DNA of 64,000 nucleotides, from the NCBI GenBank assembly GCA_963755495.1, contig CAVWJS010000006.1, positions 1,054,001-1,118,000 of the forward strand, written 5' to 3'. This stretch comes from Bog-473 sp963755495 (GTDB lineage: Bacteria; Actinomycetota; Acidimicrobiia; Acidimicrobiales; RAAP-2). Both the position numbers and the translations under genes were made by a program. The notes beneath the pieces were generated by a model, which searched no databases, was not told the DNA's origin, and saw nothing but the letters and a program-made list of their open reading frames with translations. Below are positions 17,623 to 26,614 of the stretch, in pieces (within the stretch, counting starts at the first letter, position 1; every line of letters starts with the position of its first letter).

Positions 17623-17647
17623 TTAGGCATGCCCTAAACTATCTCAC

Positions 17648-18568
17648 GTGCCTATGCCCTTTCGGTTTGGGGTTCTTAGCGGGGTTGCCCCGACGATGGC
17701 CGAGTGGCGGGCACACGCCCGAGAGGCAGAGGCGCTCGGCTATTCGACCCTCTATATCCACGATCACCTCGACCCTCAATACGCGCCACTGATCGCCGCC
17801 GCGGTGGCGGCCGAGGCGACCAAAACGCTTCACGTGGGCACGCTCGTGCTCAACAACGATCTCCGTAACAGCGTCGTTGTGGCGAGAGAGATAGCAACAC
17901 TTGGTCTTGCGGCCGAGGGGCGGATAGAGGTTGGTTTGGGGGCCGGTTACCAGGAGAGCGATTACGCGGCGGCGGGAATCGCTCTTGACGATCCCGTCAC
18001 GCGAGTCGATCGGCTTGAAGAGAGTGTGCAGGTGATGACGGCCCTTTGGAGAGACGGGGCAGTTACCTTTGAGGGAAAGCACCTCAATGTGCGGGGTGCT
18101 CTCTGCGAGCCCCGACCGGTGCTTTCTCCTCGGATCATCATCGGCGGGGCAAGTAAACGTATCCTGGCGGTTGCGGTTCGGCATGCCCAAATTGTGGGCG
18201 TCAACCGACTGGCCGCGTCCAAAGTGGACGGCGACCTTGTCCGGATGTATGCCGTCGACCACTACGACCGCTGCCGTGATCTCATCCGCCAGGCGGCCGG
18301 CGACCGTTTCGACTCGCTTGAGCTGCAGATTGCGGCTGCTTCGGTCATGATTCTCAAAGCCGGTCGCAGCGCCGGGCGTGCCGCGGGCATGCTCGGGTTC
18401 ACTTCCGACGACGCCCTCGACTCACCGGCGGTGCTTATCGGAACCGTGGATGATCTGTGCGAACGTCTCTTGCAGAGACGCGAGAGGTGGGGCTTCAGTA
18501 ACGTCGTGGTGCCCGGAGAGGCAATGGCAGCCTTCGCCCCCGTCGTGGCCCGGATGGCCGGAACGTAA
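17648..18568 (+). CDS. LLM class F420-dependent oxidoreductase
   Basis: The 306-residue luciferase-like monooxygenase fold protein starts at GTG (MPMPFRFGVLSGVAPTMAEW). Typical elements include STLYIHDHLDPQYAP, the family strand VGTLVLNNDLR and the GRIEVGLGAGYQESDY loop. The closest group is the actinobacterial F420-dependent set (TIGR03621-like). These enzymes transfer hydride between F420 and an organic substrate, unknown here. Its start is 21 bases beyond the TTAG duplication at the right end of the IS, so the native upstream region has been replaced. Confidence 0.9.
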   Translation: MPMPFRFGVLSGVAPTMAEWRAHAREAEALGYSTLYIHDHLDPQYAPLIAAAVAAEATKTLHVGTLVLNNDLRNSVVVAREIATLGLAAEGRIEVGLGAGYQESDYAAAGIALDDPVTRVDRLEESVQVMTALWRDGAVTFEGKHLNVRGALCEPRPVLSPRIIIGGASKRILAVAVRHAQIVGVNRLAASKVDGDLVRMYAVDHYDRCRDLIRQAAGDRFDSLELQIAAASVMILKAGRSAGRAAGMLGFTSDDALDSPAVLIGTVDDLCERLLQRRERWGFSNVVVPGEAMAAFAPVVARMAGT

Positions 18569-18795
18569 GGCAGGCCGGGTAGCCGCCGCGCGGCTCCGAG
18601 TGCGTCGTCTGGCCCCCGCCAGGGAAAGCCCAGGCGAACACAAAATCAGGCTTGAATTATTGCTGCATCAGTTCGAGGGGTTGCGACGGGCTCGTGCCTC
18701 AGCTTGGCCAGCGTCGTGGTCAACATGTCGACGCATCGGGGATCTTGACAGGACGACCACCTTCCAACCCGATCGGCCCGGGCCGGGTCGCTCCC

Positions 18796-20349
18796 TTAGG
18801 CCGAGGACCGCTCGCTCCCAGGCTTCGTGGCGGCGGGCAAGGGACGCAGCCCTGCCTGTGACAGTAGGAGGCGCTCGTCCAGCTTGTTCGACTTGTTCAC
18901 GGGCAGCTCATCGACCCGTTCGAAGCGATTGGGAAGCATCGCTTCGGGAATCCGCAGTAGTGCGCCATCACGCAAATCGAGTACCGAGACAGGCTCGTCG
19001 GTGACGACAAAGGCCGCAATACCAAGTTCGCCGTCGTCGTCGAAGGTGATACAGGCTGCAGCTGACACGTGACGTACGCTCCGGATGGCTTCGCCTAGTT
19101 CGATGAGCGATATGCGCAGCCCGTTGCGGTTGATCACCCGATCAGCGCGGTCGACGTAGACGTAGTTTCCAGTCTGGTCCCGGTAGACGAGATCGCCCGT
19201 CTTGTAGACCTTTTCCCCCGGCACGATGTCAGACCGAAGTATCTCTGCCGTGAGCGCAGGTGCTCCCCAATAGCCCGTCATCAGTTGGACCCCGCCGATG
19301 TAGAGCTCGCCGACCTGATCTGCATCCTCGATGATCTTTCCATTGTCGTCCACCAGGTGGAAGGTCACGAAGGGATGTGGATACCCGATGGGCACCGTTC
19401 CCCCGGCTACCAACTCTGGGGTGACATGCTGATGCGTCACCACGATGGTGGTCTCGGTGGGACCGTACCGGTTGAACAACCGGATCTTCGGTGCGACCGC
19501 CCAGAGCGCCTCCAAGTCGGCAATCGAACTGGCCTCCCCCCCGAGTGCGATGACGTCCAGCGCAGAATCGGCCAGTTTGGGCAGCTGCGGGCTGGCCAGG
19601 AGTAGACGGAGAAAACTCGGAGAGAAGCCGGTATAGGTAATCCTCTCCTTGAGGACCGTATTGAAAAAGGTCCGGGAGAACAACAAGGAGAATGGTCGGA
19701 TCACCACAGCTCCGCCGGAGAACAGGGTGGGGAACAGAGTGGCGAAAGATCCGTCAAAGTAGAACGGCGACACACAGAGTGTGCGCGTATGCCGATTGAT
19801 GTCGAGCGCCTTGGATGTGGCGTCGACGGCCGCTCCGAATGCGTCCGTACCGATCAAGACGCCCTTGGGCGTCCCGGTTGTCCCGGACGTATACATGGCA
19901 TACGCCCCTCGCGATGGTGTGGGCCCGATCCACGGCCGAAGCTCCGAAGTAGAGCCACGCAGGGCGGAGATGGACACGAGTGGAACCTGACCAATCCAGG
20001 GAGGAGTGGGCTCCTCGGCCAGGTGTGTGTCGGTGGTGATAACCACAGATGGCCCACAGTCGACGAGCATGGTCGCCAAGCGAACCTCAGGGTCGGTCAT
20101 TGCCAATGGTATGAATATGGCACCCAGCCAGAGGCAAGCCAATGCGGTGACCACGAAGTCGACGGAATTCGGCAGATGGAGCGCGACCCGGTCTCCCTCG
20201 ACCACGCCCTGATCGGCCAATCCGGTCGCGAACCGCGCCACGGCTTCGACCAATTCGCCATAGCTGAGATCCTGATCCTCGTCCTTGACGGCGGGGAAAT
20301 CGGGAACGACTTTGGCCTGATGGATGATCCCTTCGAGAACGTCAGGCAT
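18796..20349 (-). CDS. Stand-alone AMP-binding (adenylation) enzyme
   Basis: The 517-residue ANL superfamily protein has A3 YTSGTTGTPKG (153-163), A5 YGPTE (295-299) and A7 YKTGDLV (382-388). A C-terminal subdomain ends with the catalytic Lys region NKSNKLDERL near 490. It activates a carboxylate as acyl-adenylate and passes it to CoA or a carrier protein. The sequence resembles NRPS adenylation domains more than fatty acyl-CoA ligases (GFSPSFLRLL, NRYGPTET), but there is no fused carrier domain. The carrier protein at 23603 is a plausible acceptor. It is followed upstream, same strand, by the amidohydrolase with 18 bases between, so the genes are probably in one operon. Confidence 0.88.
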   Translation of the reverse strand: MPDVLEGIIHQAKVVPDFPAVKDEDQDLSYGELVEAVARFATGLADQGVVEGDRVALHLPNSVDFVVTALACLWLGAIFIPLAMTDPEVRLATMLVDCGPSVVITTDTHLAEEPTPPWIGQVPLVSISALRGSTSELRPWIGPTPSRGAYAMYTSGTTGTPKGVLIGTDAFGAAVDATSKALDINRHTRTLCVSPFYFDGSFATLFPTLFSGGAVVIRPFSLLFSRTFFNTVLKERITYTGFSPSFLRLLLASPQLPKLADSALDVIALGGEASSIADLEALWAVAPKIRLFNRYGPTETTIVVTHQHVTPELVAGGTVPIGYPHPFVTFHLVDDNGKIIEDADQVGELYIGGVQLMTGYWGAPALTAEILRSDIVPGEKVYKTGDLVYRDQTGNYVYVDRADRVINRNGLRISLIELGEAIRSVRHVSAAACITFDDDGELGIAAFVVTDEPVSVLDLRDGALLRIPEAMLPNRFERVDELPVNKSNKLDERLLLSQAGLRPLPAATKPGSERSSA

Positions 20350-20367
20350 CGTGAAGGTCAGGCCGTT

Positions 20368-22119
20368 TCAGCGAGGTCCGGGTTGGACGCCGCGCACCAG
20401 GGTGCCGGGAAGCTCACCCGTGGCAATGCCATCTTCGAATGTCACCGCGCCCCGCTTGATTGTCCAGCGGTATCCCGTGGCACCCTGCAGCAGCCGGCGT
20501 CCACCCGCGGGAAGGTCGGCCACAATCTGCGGGGCCCCACACTCGAGGCCCTCGAGGTCGATGACATTGAGATCGGCTAGTAGGCCTGGTGCGAGAAGAC
20601 CTCGGTCGAGCCAGCGAAAGTGCGCGGCCGGGCGACGAGTTATGTGGTGGACGACTGCTTCGATCGGTATGCCTTCCCGGCCGGAGCGATCTCTGGCCCA
20701 CAGGGTCAGATAGCTAGTGGTCATGCTCCCGTCGCAGATCGATCCGCAGTGTGCGCCGGCATCGGAGAGCCCGAACATAGCAACCGGCGAAGTGATCATC
20801 TCATGGATCGCATCGAGGTTGCCGTGAGCAAAGTTGAAAAGGGGTATGTAGATGAGTTGGCGTCCGCCGCGTTGGAGCTGCACGTCATAGGCGTAGACGC
20901 GAGGATCCACGCCCATGCGCCGAGCGATCGCTCCGATCGACTGCTTGCTGTCCAGGTCATAGTTGGCCGGATCGCCCAGAATGTACATATCATCGAACCT
21001 TCCGAAGAAGGCGTGGCCGGCGAACGCATCCGCGCCTGAAGTCAATTGCGCATGGCCCTCAAGGATGCGCTGACGACGCGCTGGGTCCCCGAGCGCGATG
21101 ACCCGCTCCTCGAACGGAAGGCCGGCGATCCCACCGTACGCCCTCGTCGGTGTGAAGACGTTCGCCGACGCCTGAAGACCCAGCAATACTCCAATCGGCC
21201 GCGGTGCCACCTGGGTCCTTACGTCCAGCCCTTCGGATTGCAGCGAACCGGCCAAGGCAACGAGGTCTCGCCAGCGTTCGGGCACTTCGAGATCCTGCTG
21301 CACCGTGTAGCTCACGGGCCGACCGCTGACGCGGGCGAAATCCCGGATCAGCGCGAACTCCGATTCGGCAAAATCGTCATAGGGCGTGCGATAGCAGTCC
21401 GAGATGAATTGGAAGACACCCTTGCCGGTGCGCCGCAGCACGTGGGCCAGGTTCGACAATTCAGGCTCGCGCGCCCTGAGCGTTCCGAGATTCTCACCCG
21501 TGCTTGTCCGATGTCGATCCGTTCGCGACGTCGTGACCCCCAAGGCGCCAGCGTCGAGCCCTTCCTCGAGCAGGCGTGCCATTTCCGCCAGCTCGCGCTC
21601 GTTGGGGTGCGCGCCCGTGTCGGCGCCCCGCTCCCCCATGACAAAGGCGCGCAGCGCCGCATGGGGAACGTGCGTGCCGACATCGATTGCCCTAGGCTGA
21701 CGCTCGAGCGCACAGAGGTAGTCAGGGAACGATTCCCAGTCCCACTGCAGGCCTTCGTGCAGAGCCGTGCCGGGAATGTCCTCGACACCTTCCATCATGG
21801 CGATCAACCAGTCGTGCCGGCTCGGCGCGACAGGGGCGAAGCCCACTCCGCAGTTACCCATCGCAACAGTTGTCACCCCGTGTTGCGACGAAGGTGCGAG
21901 CAATGGATCCCACGTCGCCTGGCCGTCGTAGTGGGTATGCGGGTCGACGAACCCGGGCGTCACGATCAGTCCGTCCGCGTCGAATTCTCGCCGACCTCGG
22001 GTGATTTCATCGCCTATCTGTGTGATGCGGTCACCCTCGATGGCAATGTCGGCTCTACGAGAGGGACCGCCGCTTCCGTCGACCAAAAGACCGTTGCGGA
22101 TTACGAGATGGGCAGTCAC
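20368..22119 (-). CDS. N-acyl-D-amino-acid deacylase-like amidohydrolase
   Basis: Translation most likely begins at the GTG at 22119 (MTAHLVIRNGLLVDGSG), giving 583 residues; the open frame upstream to 22374 has no homology-like content. The metal motif HTHYDG (61-66) after GFVDP, the HGVTTVAMGNCGVGFAPV block and the C-terminal GLSDAGAHCG place it in the D-aminoacylase branch of the amidohydrolase superfamily. Such enzymes remove N-acyl groups from D-amino acids or related N-acyl compounds with one or two metal ions. Lying beside an adenylation enzyme and an amino acid:carrier-protein ligase, it may trim or release an acylated amino acid product. Confidence 0.9.
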   Translation of the reverse strand: MTAHLVIRNGLLVDGSGGPSRRADIAIEGDRITQIGDEITRGRREFDADGLIVTPGFVDPHTHYDGQATWDPLLAPSSQHGVTTVAMGNCGVGFAPVAPSRHDWLIAMMEGVEDIPGTALHEGLQWDWESFPDYLCALERQPRAIDVGTHVPHAALRAFVMGERGADTGAHPNERELAEMARLLEEGLDAGALGVTTSRTDRHRTSTGENLGTLRAREPELSNLAHVLRRTGKGVFQFISDCYRTPYDDFAESEFALIRDFARVSGRPVSYTVQQDLEVPERWRDLVALAGSLQSEGLDVRTQVAPRPIGVLLGLQASANVFTPTRAYGGIAGLPFEERVIALGDPARRQRILEGHAQLTSGADAFAGHAFFGRFDDMYILGDPANYDLDSKQSIGAIARRMGVDPRVYAYDVQLQRGGRQLIYIPLFNFAHGNLDAIHEMITSPVAMFGLSDAGAHCGSICDGSMTTSYLTLWARDRSGREGIPIEAVVHHITRRPAAHFRWLDRGLLAPGLLADLNVIDLEGLECGAPQIVADLPAGGRRLLQGATGYRWTIKRGAVTFEDGIATGELPGTLVRGVQPGPR

Positions 22120-22583
22120 AGTTCGCTCCTGTTCTTTCAACGGGCTAGAGCCCAGTGCCGTAACTTCTTGCGGGCATCGGTCAGCTCTTCGAAGTGCTGC
22201 ATCGGTCAGGGGGATCGCAGCGGCTACACGGTTCTCTTCGACGTGGGTCGGTCGTCGGAGGGCCACGCACCTCGGCCCGCGGCCGACCGCCGACAGCGTG
22301 CGCCTCTCATTGAAAGTGGAATCAATCGTGCCCCTGACCACCAACCAGACGTTAGCGTTGAACTGGGCGTTCACCGGCTAACTGATCACCGCTTCGCAAG
22401 AAAAACTCACAATTTCCATTTTCACGGCAAAGATGGGGGGACTCGAGAGGGATGCCAGCCGAGCTCATCGCTATTTGCCTCGGAGATAAAAGGGCCGCGG
22501 TCGACACCAGCGACTTCGCCAAGCCGGTCCTTCCGTTGGTCCGAGAGGGTGCAGCGCGGTGACGCCAGTTCAGATAAGCCGTC
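22120..22583. other. Intergenic stretch, no gene supported
   Basis: The frame of the amidohydrolase remains open for about 250 bases upstream of its chosen start, but the amino-acid content is not protein-like. The long plus-strand frame across 21046-22587 is an antisense shadow. Nothing else was recognised. Confidence 0.4.
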
Positions 22584-23548
22584 CTAGGGCCAGAGCTGGC
22601 CACGGGTAGCCGACGGCCAATCCGAAGGTCGCATGCCATGGGTGCGGAACAAGGCCAACGTGATGCGGTCGATCCCGAAGCCGAAGCAGCAGGAGTGGGC
22701 CACCTCTCCCGATGCCGTGTCGATGCCGAAGGGTTGACCGAAGTGGTCAAGGTGGCAGTTGGCGGACGCTATTGCCGTCGGGTACTCGGGCGAGTGAATG
22801 GGACTCACGATCTCGTACTTGAGCGTCTCTTCTAACTGGTTGTTGGCCAAGATCCGTCCCGCCCGTCCGAAGAACGGATCGTTCGCCACGACCGGCTCAA
22901 CCGAAAGGTCGAGGGAGCCCAGGACGTCGAGACCGAGCTGCAGCCAACGATCGCGGTGCTCGCCGCGCTGGCCGCGTCGCCCACATAGACCAGGTCGTGT
23001 TGGCGGAACGCCTGCATGCGCGTCGGATCCACGCTGGGCTCATGCCGGAAGCACCATCCGTAGACGTCGTAGTGGCCACCGCCCTCCGGCAGCGTGCCGC
23101 CCAAGGTCGGGTAGAGGGGATGGCAGACAGCCGGGCAGAGAGTTACTCCTGCAGGTGCGAGCAAGGTCGTCCAATCGCCTCCGGACTCCAGCAGGTCCAA
23201 CAGCTTCATGTGATCACGGTTGTCCCCGACGAAGGTCGACACAACGCCGATCATGTCCGGGAAGGAAGAGAGGTAGCCGGTTTCCTCCAGGACTGCGCGG
23301 GGCATGACCGGGGGGAACCGGTAGGCCGTTGATCCCTCGCTGGCCGCGGCCCGTTGCGCCAGCCCGTCAACGGCAGACGCAACGTCCTCGTAGACAGCCG
23401 ACCGCCCGTAAATCCCATCCGTCCCTGTGAGCACCAGCAGGCCGGCGGCGACCAGCTCGTTACGGAACAATTTCCGATCGGGTTCCGGCGTCGGGTCTAT
23501 GGGAGTTGCATCCGGAGTCTCGGCGCCATGCGGTGAAGTCACCGTCAA
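22584..23548 (-). CDS. Amino acid:[carrier protein] ligase, class II aaRS-like (frameshifted)
   Basis: Two overlapping frames (23548 to about 22970, then to 22584) make one product of about 320 residues, the usual length for the homologues of the seryl-tRNA synthetase catalytic core that load amino acids onto carrier proteins. Visible parts are the motif 2-like YGWCFRHEPSVDPTRMQAFR, the switch region (..AAS then HRDRWLQLGLDVLG in the other frame), and motif 3 GFGIDRITLALF. Candidate zinc ligands are Cys (LCPAVC), Glu (RHEPS) and Cys (HSCCFGFG). These enzymes lack a tRNA-binding domain. The carrier protein gene is 54 bases upstream. One base is lost or two gained near 22970. Confidence 0.85.
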
Positions 23549-23602
23549 CCCTTCACGTTGCTCGACGCCGTCTGAGCCGTGTCCGAGCCCACCCCGCCAG
23601 GA

Positions 23603-23857
23603 TCAACCATTCGTAGAGTCAGACCCGACGAGCTCGCCCAGTGCGGTCCGGATGGCATGGACCGATTCGAACGTGCTCTTTCGCAGCATGCTCTCAGGAA
23701 ACTCGACGTCGAACTCGTCTTCGAGAGCGAGCATGACGTTGACGCTCGCGTGGGACGTCATCCCGGCGCGGAACAGATCGTCGTTCTCGCCGATGGTGCT
23801 GATGTCGACCGGGAAGCGGCCATGCTGGGCCAAGATGCTGCGGATCGTTTCATCCAT
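23603..23857 (-). CDS. Acyl/aminoacyl carrier protein
   Basis: The 84-residue acidic protein is predicted to form the four-helix carrier fold. The phosphopantetheine site is DLFRAGMTSHASV with Ser35. The following LALEDEFDVEFPESML matches helix 2 and loop of the carrier proteins paired with aaRS-like ligases rather than FabD-type ACPs. The start ATG at 23857 has a GGAG ribosome site about 7 bases upstream. It sits just upstream of the ligase on the same strand, so the pair is almost surely co-transcribed and the protein is the expected acceptor of the activated amino acid (often Gly or Ala in characterised members). Confidence 0.9.
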   Translation of the reverse strand: MDETIRSILAQHGRFPVDISTIGENDDLFRAGMTSHASVNVMLALEDEFDVEFPESMLRKSTFESVHAIRTALGELVGSDSTNG

Positions 23858-24466
23858 CAGAAGCTCCGTTCAAAAGGAGGCGCCGGTGCGTCCCCGGACA
23901 GCGACATGCTGCATATCGGCACCGACTCTGATCGCAGTTCCGGCGCCCACAAAGCATCTTGCCCACTCGACATGCTCCTCTCTCGCATCAGACCCGGCGG
24001 TGACGAATCTGTACCGGGATTCCCAATCTCGATCCACGCAACCGGCACGGCTATCATAACGGTGTCTTCCTGCGACAAAATAAGCTCCTCGGACCACCAG
24101 GCGGCAGCTCCCCGAGAGCAGGGGCAACTTTTCTAACGCCAAACTGCCATTTCCTGGCAAGGGACCGCGCAGTCTCCGTTGAACCTTGGCTTTCGCTGCG
24201 CTTCGCCGCGTCGATGCACACGGGCAACCTCGGCTGCCGCGTCGGCGAGCTTGCCATGCTCTCCAGGTCACGAGGTCGGTCACCTCGTCGACGACAGCCA
24301 CCGGTAGGTCGCGCCGCGGGAAGAGCGCAGTCTTCCGCTCGGAAGGCGAGGTGGCGCGCCAGCCTTCAACCGGTGGCAGCGACGGGCCGCCCCGGCCATC
24401 CACACGTCTTCGCCTCTCGTTCACCCATCATCATCGCCCGCCCACCTGACCGCTACTATCGCAACG
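23858..24466. other. Divergent control region, no gene recognised
   Basis: About 600 bases between the carrier protein (minus) and the glycosyltransferase (plus). Open frames on both strands are Arg/Ser-rich and show no domain pattern. It presumably carries both promoters; no clear operator was found. Confidence 0.4.
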
Positions 24467-25606
24467 ATGGGGCGACCTGGGCACTTCTTGGTCGTTACCT
24501 TCGATGGGGGCGGCAATGTGATGCCGGCCGCCGGCCTGACCGCGGCGCTCGTGAATCGCGGACACGACGTGAGGGTGATCGGACCAGCAGAACTTCAGCC
24601 CCGATTCGAACGGGCTGGAGCCAGGTTCCGACCCCTCCGGCGGGCTCAAGCACCTCACTCGAGAGAGTCGGAGGTATCCGATGACAACTTTCTCGGGTGG
24701 ACGCGTTTCCTCTCGGGGAGGCGTCTCGCCGACGACGTCTTGGAGGAGCTGGGATCGGAGCCGACCGACGTGGCGGTAGTCGATGCCTTTCTCTCTGCGG
24801 GATTGGCGGCAGCGGAGAAGGCAGGGGTGCCTTCCGTGGCGTTGGTCCACATTCTCTACGCCCCATCGATAGAAGGGCCCCTCGCCACGCAATGGGACCC
24901 GACCCGCCCCATGATAGAGATCACAAGGCGGCACCTGGAAATCCCCGAGCTCGATCCCGCTGCCCCCGCTATGGCTGGGCTCTGGGCGCGCTGCCCGATC
25001 GTGTTGGCATGTGTCCCGCAGTCATTCGATTTCCCCTCCGACCGATTGCCGTCCAATGCTCGCTACGTCGGACCCATCCTCGACGGACCTCTCGCGTCTC
25101 CATGGCAACCGGGCAGCGGCAGGGTGCTCGTCAGCTTTAGCACGACCGCCATGCGGCAGGGCGACCTCCTCCAGCGAACTCTGGATGCTCTGGCTGATGA
25201 TGACCTCGAGGTGGTGTGCACCCTAGGAGGGATTCCGGTCGACGGTCTCTCACCGCCGCCGAACGCGTCTGTCTTCGATTGGATATCGCACGGCGAGGTC
25301 CTACCTCGTACCGACGTTGTGGTGACGCATGCCGGCTTGAGCACCGTGATGTCCGCGCTGGCATCAGGTGTCCCCTTGGTGTGTATGCCCATGGGGCGGG
25401 ACCAGCCTCTCAATGCCCAGAGGGTCGCGACACTCGAGCTCGGCATCGAGCTGTCACCACAGGCATCCACCGACGCCATCGGGGACGCCGTCAAGGGCGT
25501 CTTGAATGACGAGAGATTCAGGCAGCGAGCGAAGTCAATGGCCGAGGACATCGCAGCGTACGGAAACGGTGCGGTGGCAGTACAGGAGCTGGAGGCCTTA
25601 CTTTGA
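24467..25606 (+). CDS. GT1-family (MGT-like) glycosyltransferase
   Basis: The 379-residue GT-B fold protein has an N-terminal Rossmann domain starting HFLVVTFDGGGNVMPAAGLTAAL and a C-terminal donor-binding domain with the signature VVVTHAGLSTVMSALASGVP, followed by GRDQPLNAQRV (residues that contact the nucleotide sugar). Members glycosylate lipids, macrolides, flavonoids or peptides using UDP- or TDP-sugars. It is divergent from the carrier-protein operon and could decorate that operon's product; that link rests on proximity alone. Confidence 0.92.
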   Translation: MGRPGHFLVVTFDGGGNVMPAAGLTAALVNRGHDVRVIGPAELQPRFERAGARFRPLRRAQAPHSRESEVSDDNFLGWTRFLSGRRLADDVLEELGSEPTDVAVVDAFLSAGLAAAEKAGVPSVALVHILYAPSIEGPLATQWDPTRPMIEITRRHLEIPELDPAAPAMAGLWARCPIVLACVPQSFDFPSDRLPSNARYVGPILDGPLASPWQPGSGRVLVSFSTTAMRQGDLLQRTLDALADDDLEVVCTLGGIPVDGLSPPPNASVFDWISHGEVLPRTDVVVTHAGLSTVMSALASGVPLVCMPMGRDQPLNAQRVATLELGIELSPQASTDAIGDAVKGVLNDERFRQRAKSMAEDIAAYGNGAVAVQELEALL

Positions 25607-25708
25607 GCGGCAGCGGGTTTCAAACGCCGCCCTCATTCTCCGTTCAGAGACCGGCGGAACGATTGGCGCTCACCTGGTCAGCCCGTGGATGCGAGCGTCC
25701 GCGAGTGA

Positions 25709-26581
25709 TCAGGCCAGCTCGAAGACCGCAGAGAGATCGTCGAGAGGCAAGACCGTGCCGACTGTGGCTGAGACCTCGAGGCTGTCGAGGTCGGCTATGC
25801 CCGAATTGACAGTGGAGAACGCAGCGTCGGCGGCGTCGCGCCCAGTGGCGATGCGCACCAGCGAGGGCCTCGGGGCGAGGCCGGTCGCGTCATGGACATA
25901 CCAACGACCATCCTCGAGGGTCTCGAAGACCGCATGAAAATCCATGGGTGACAGGCCGGGAGCGTAGACCGCGGCGAAACGGGCGGGAATCCCCGTCGCT
26001 CTGCTCAGGGCTATGCCAAGATGCGCGAAATCTCGACATGTGCCCATTCCTGTGAGGAGGGTGTGTTCGGCCGAGTCATGCACGTCACTTGACCCTGGCA
26101 CATAGCGGATCCTCTCCCGGATCCACTCGGTGATCGACGCCACCCGCGAGACGACATCACTCTCGTTTGGGAACTCGGACATGGCGAACCCGATGAGATG
26201 GTCGCTGGGACAGTAGCGGCTTGGACGCATGTACAGCTGTCGCTCGTAACCAGACGACGGTGAGGGTTGCGACCCCGCCCGGGACCCACGAGGTTGCGCC
26301 ACCAGCTCGGCTCTATACGAGATCGAGAGGCGCCCCGGCCCGGCCAGGATCACGTAGATGCGCTCTCCCTGTGGATTGCGAATCTCCTCGAGGGACTCTG
26401 GTGGCGCACCATTGCTCACCACGTCGAATCTCTCCGTTACCGTGCGGCCCGCCGAGTCCGCCGCAACCACTTGCACCGCCACCTCGGCTGGTTCGGTGAC
26501 TTCAAAGACAAGGTCGCAAGTAACCACGCGCGTCGCGTCACTTTCGGCCCCCGAGCGCTCCGACAGGGGGCCGTTAGTCAT
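25709..26581 (-). CDS. Transglutaminase-like cysteine protease-fold protein
   Basis: The 290-residue protein has an N-terminal beta-rich domain and a transglutaminase core: Cys182 (GMGTCRDFAHLGIALSRA), His216 (DFHAVFE) and Asp231 (YVHDATGLAP), a complete triad. Bacterial members act as proteases or peptide cross-linkers or take part in cell-wall or proteasome-related processes. The start gives typical length. It lies 33 bases downstream of the RCK channel on the same strand and may be co-transcribed with it. Confidence 0.92.
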   Translation of the reverse strand: MTNGPLSERSGAESDATRVVTCDLVFEVTEPAEVAVQVVAADSAGRTVTERFDVVSNGAPPESLEEIRNPQGERIYVILAGPGRLSISYRAELVAQPRGSRAGSQPSPSSGYERQLYMRPSRYCPSDHLIGFAMSEFPNESDVVSRVASITEWIRERIRYVPGSSDVHDSAEHTLLTGMGTCRDFAHLGIALSRATGIPARFAAVYAPGLSPMDFHAVFETLEDGRWYVHDATGLAPRPSLVRIATGRDAADAAFSTVNSGIADLDSLEVSATVGTVLPLDDLSAVFELA

Positions 26582-26614
26582 CGCAGTACCCTGGCACAGA
26601 TTGTGGCGGCCGCT

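Noticed and set aside
21046..22587. 513-residue plus-strand frame
   Set aside because: It lies opposite the amidohydrolase and has no domain pattern.
23857..24078. 73-residue minus frame upstream of the carrier protein
   Set aside because: No ribosome-binding site and no domain pattern; it overlaps the carrier-protein start region.
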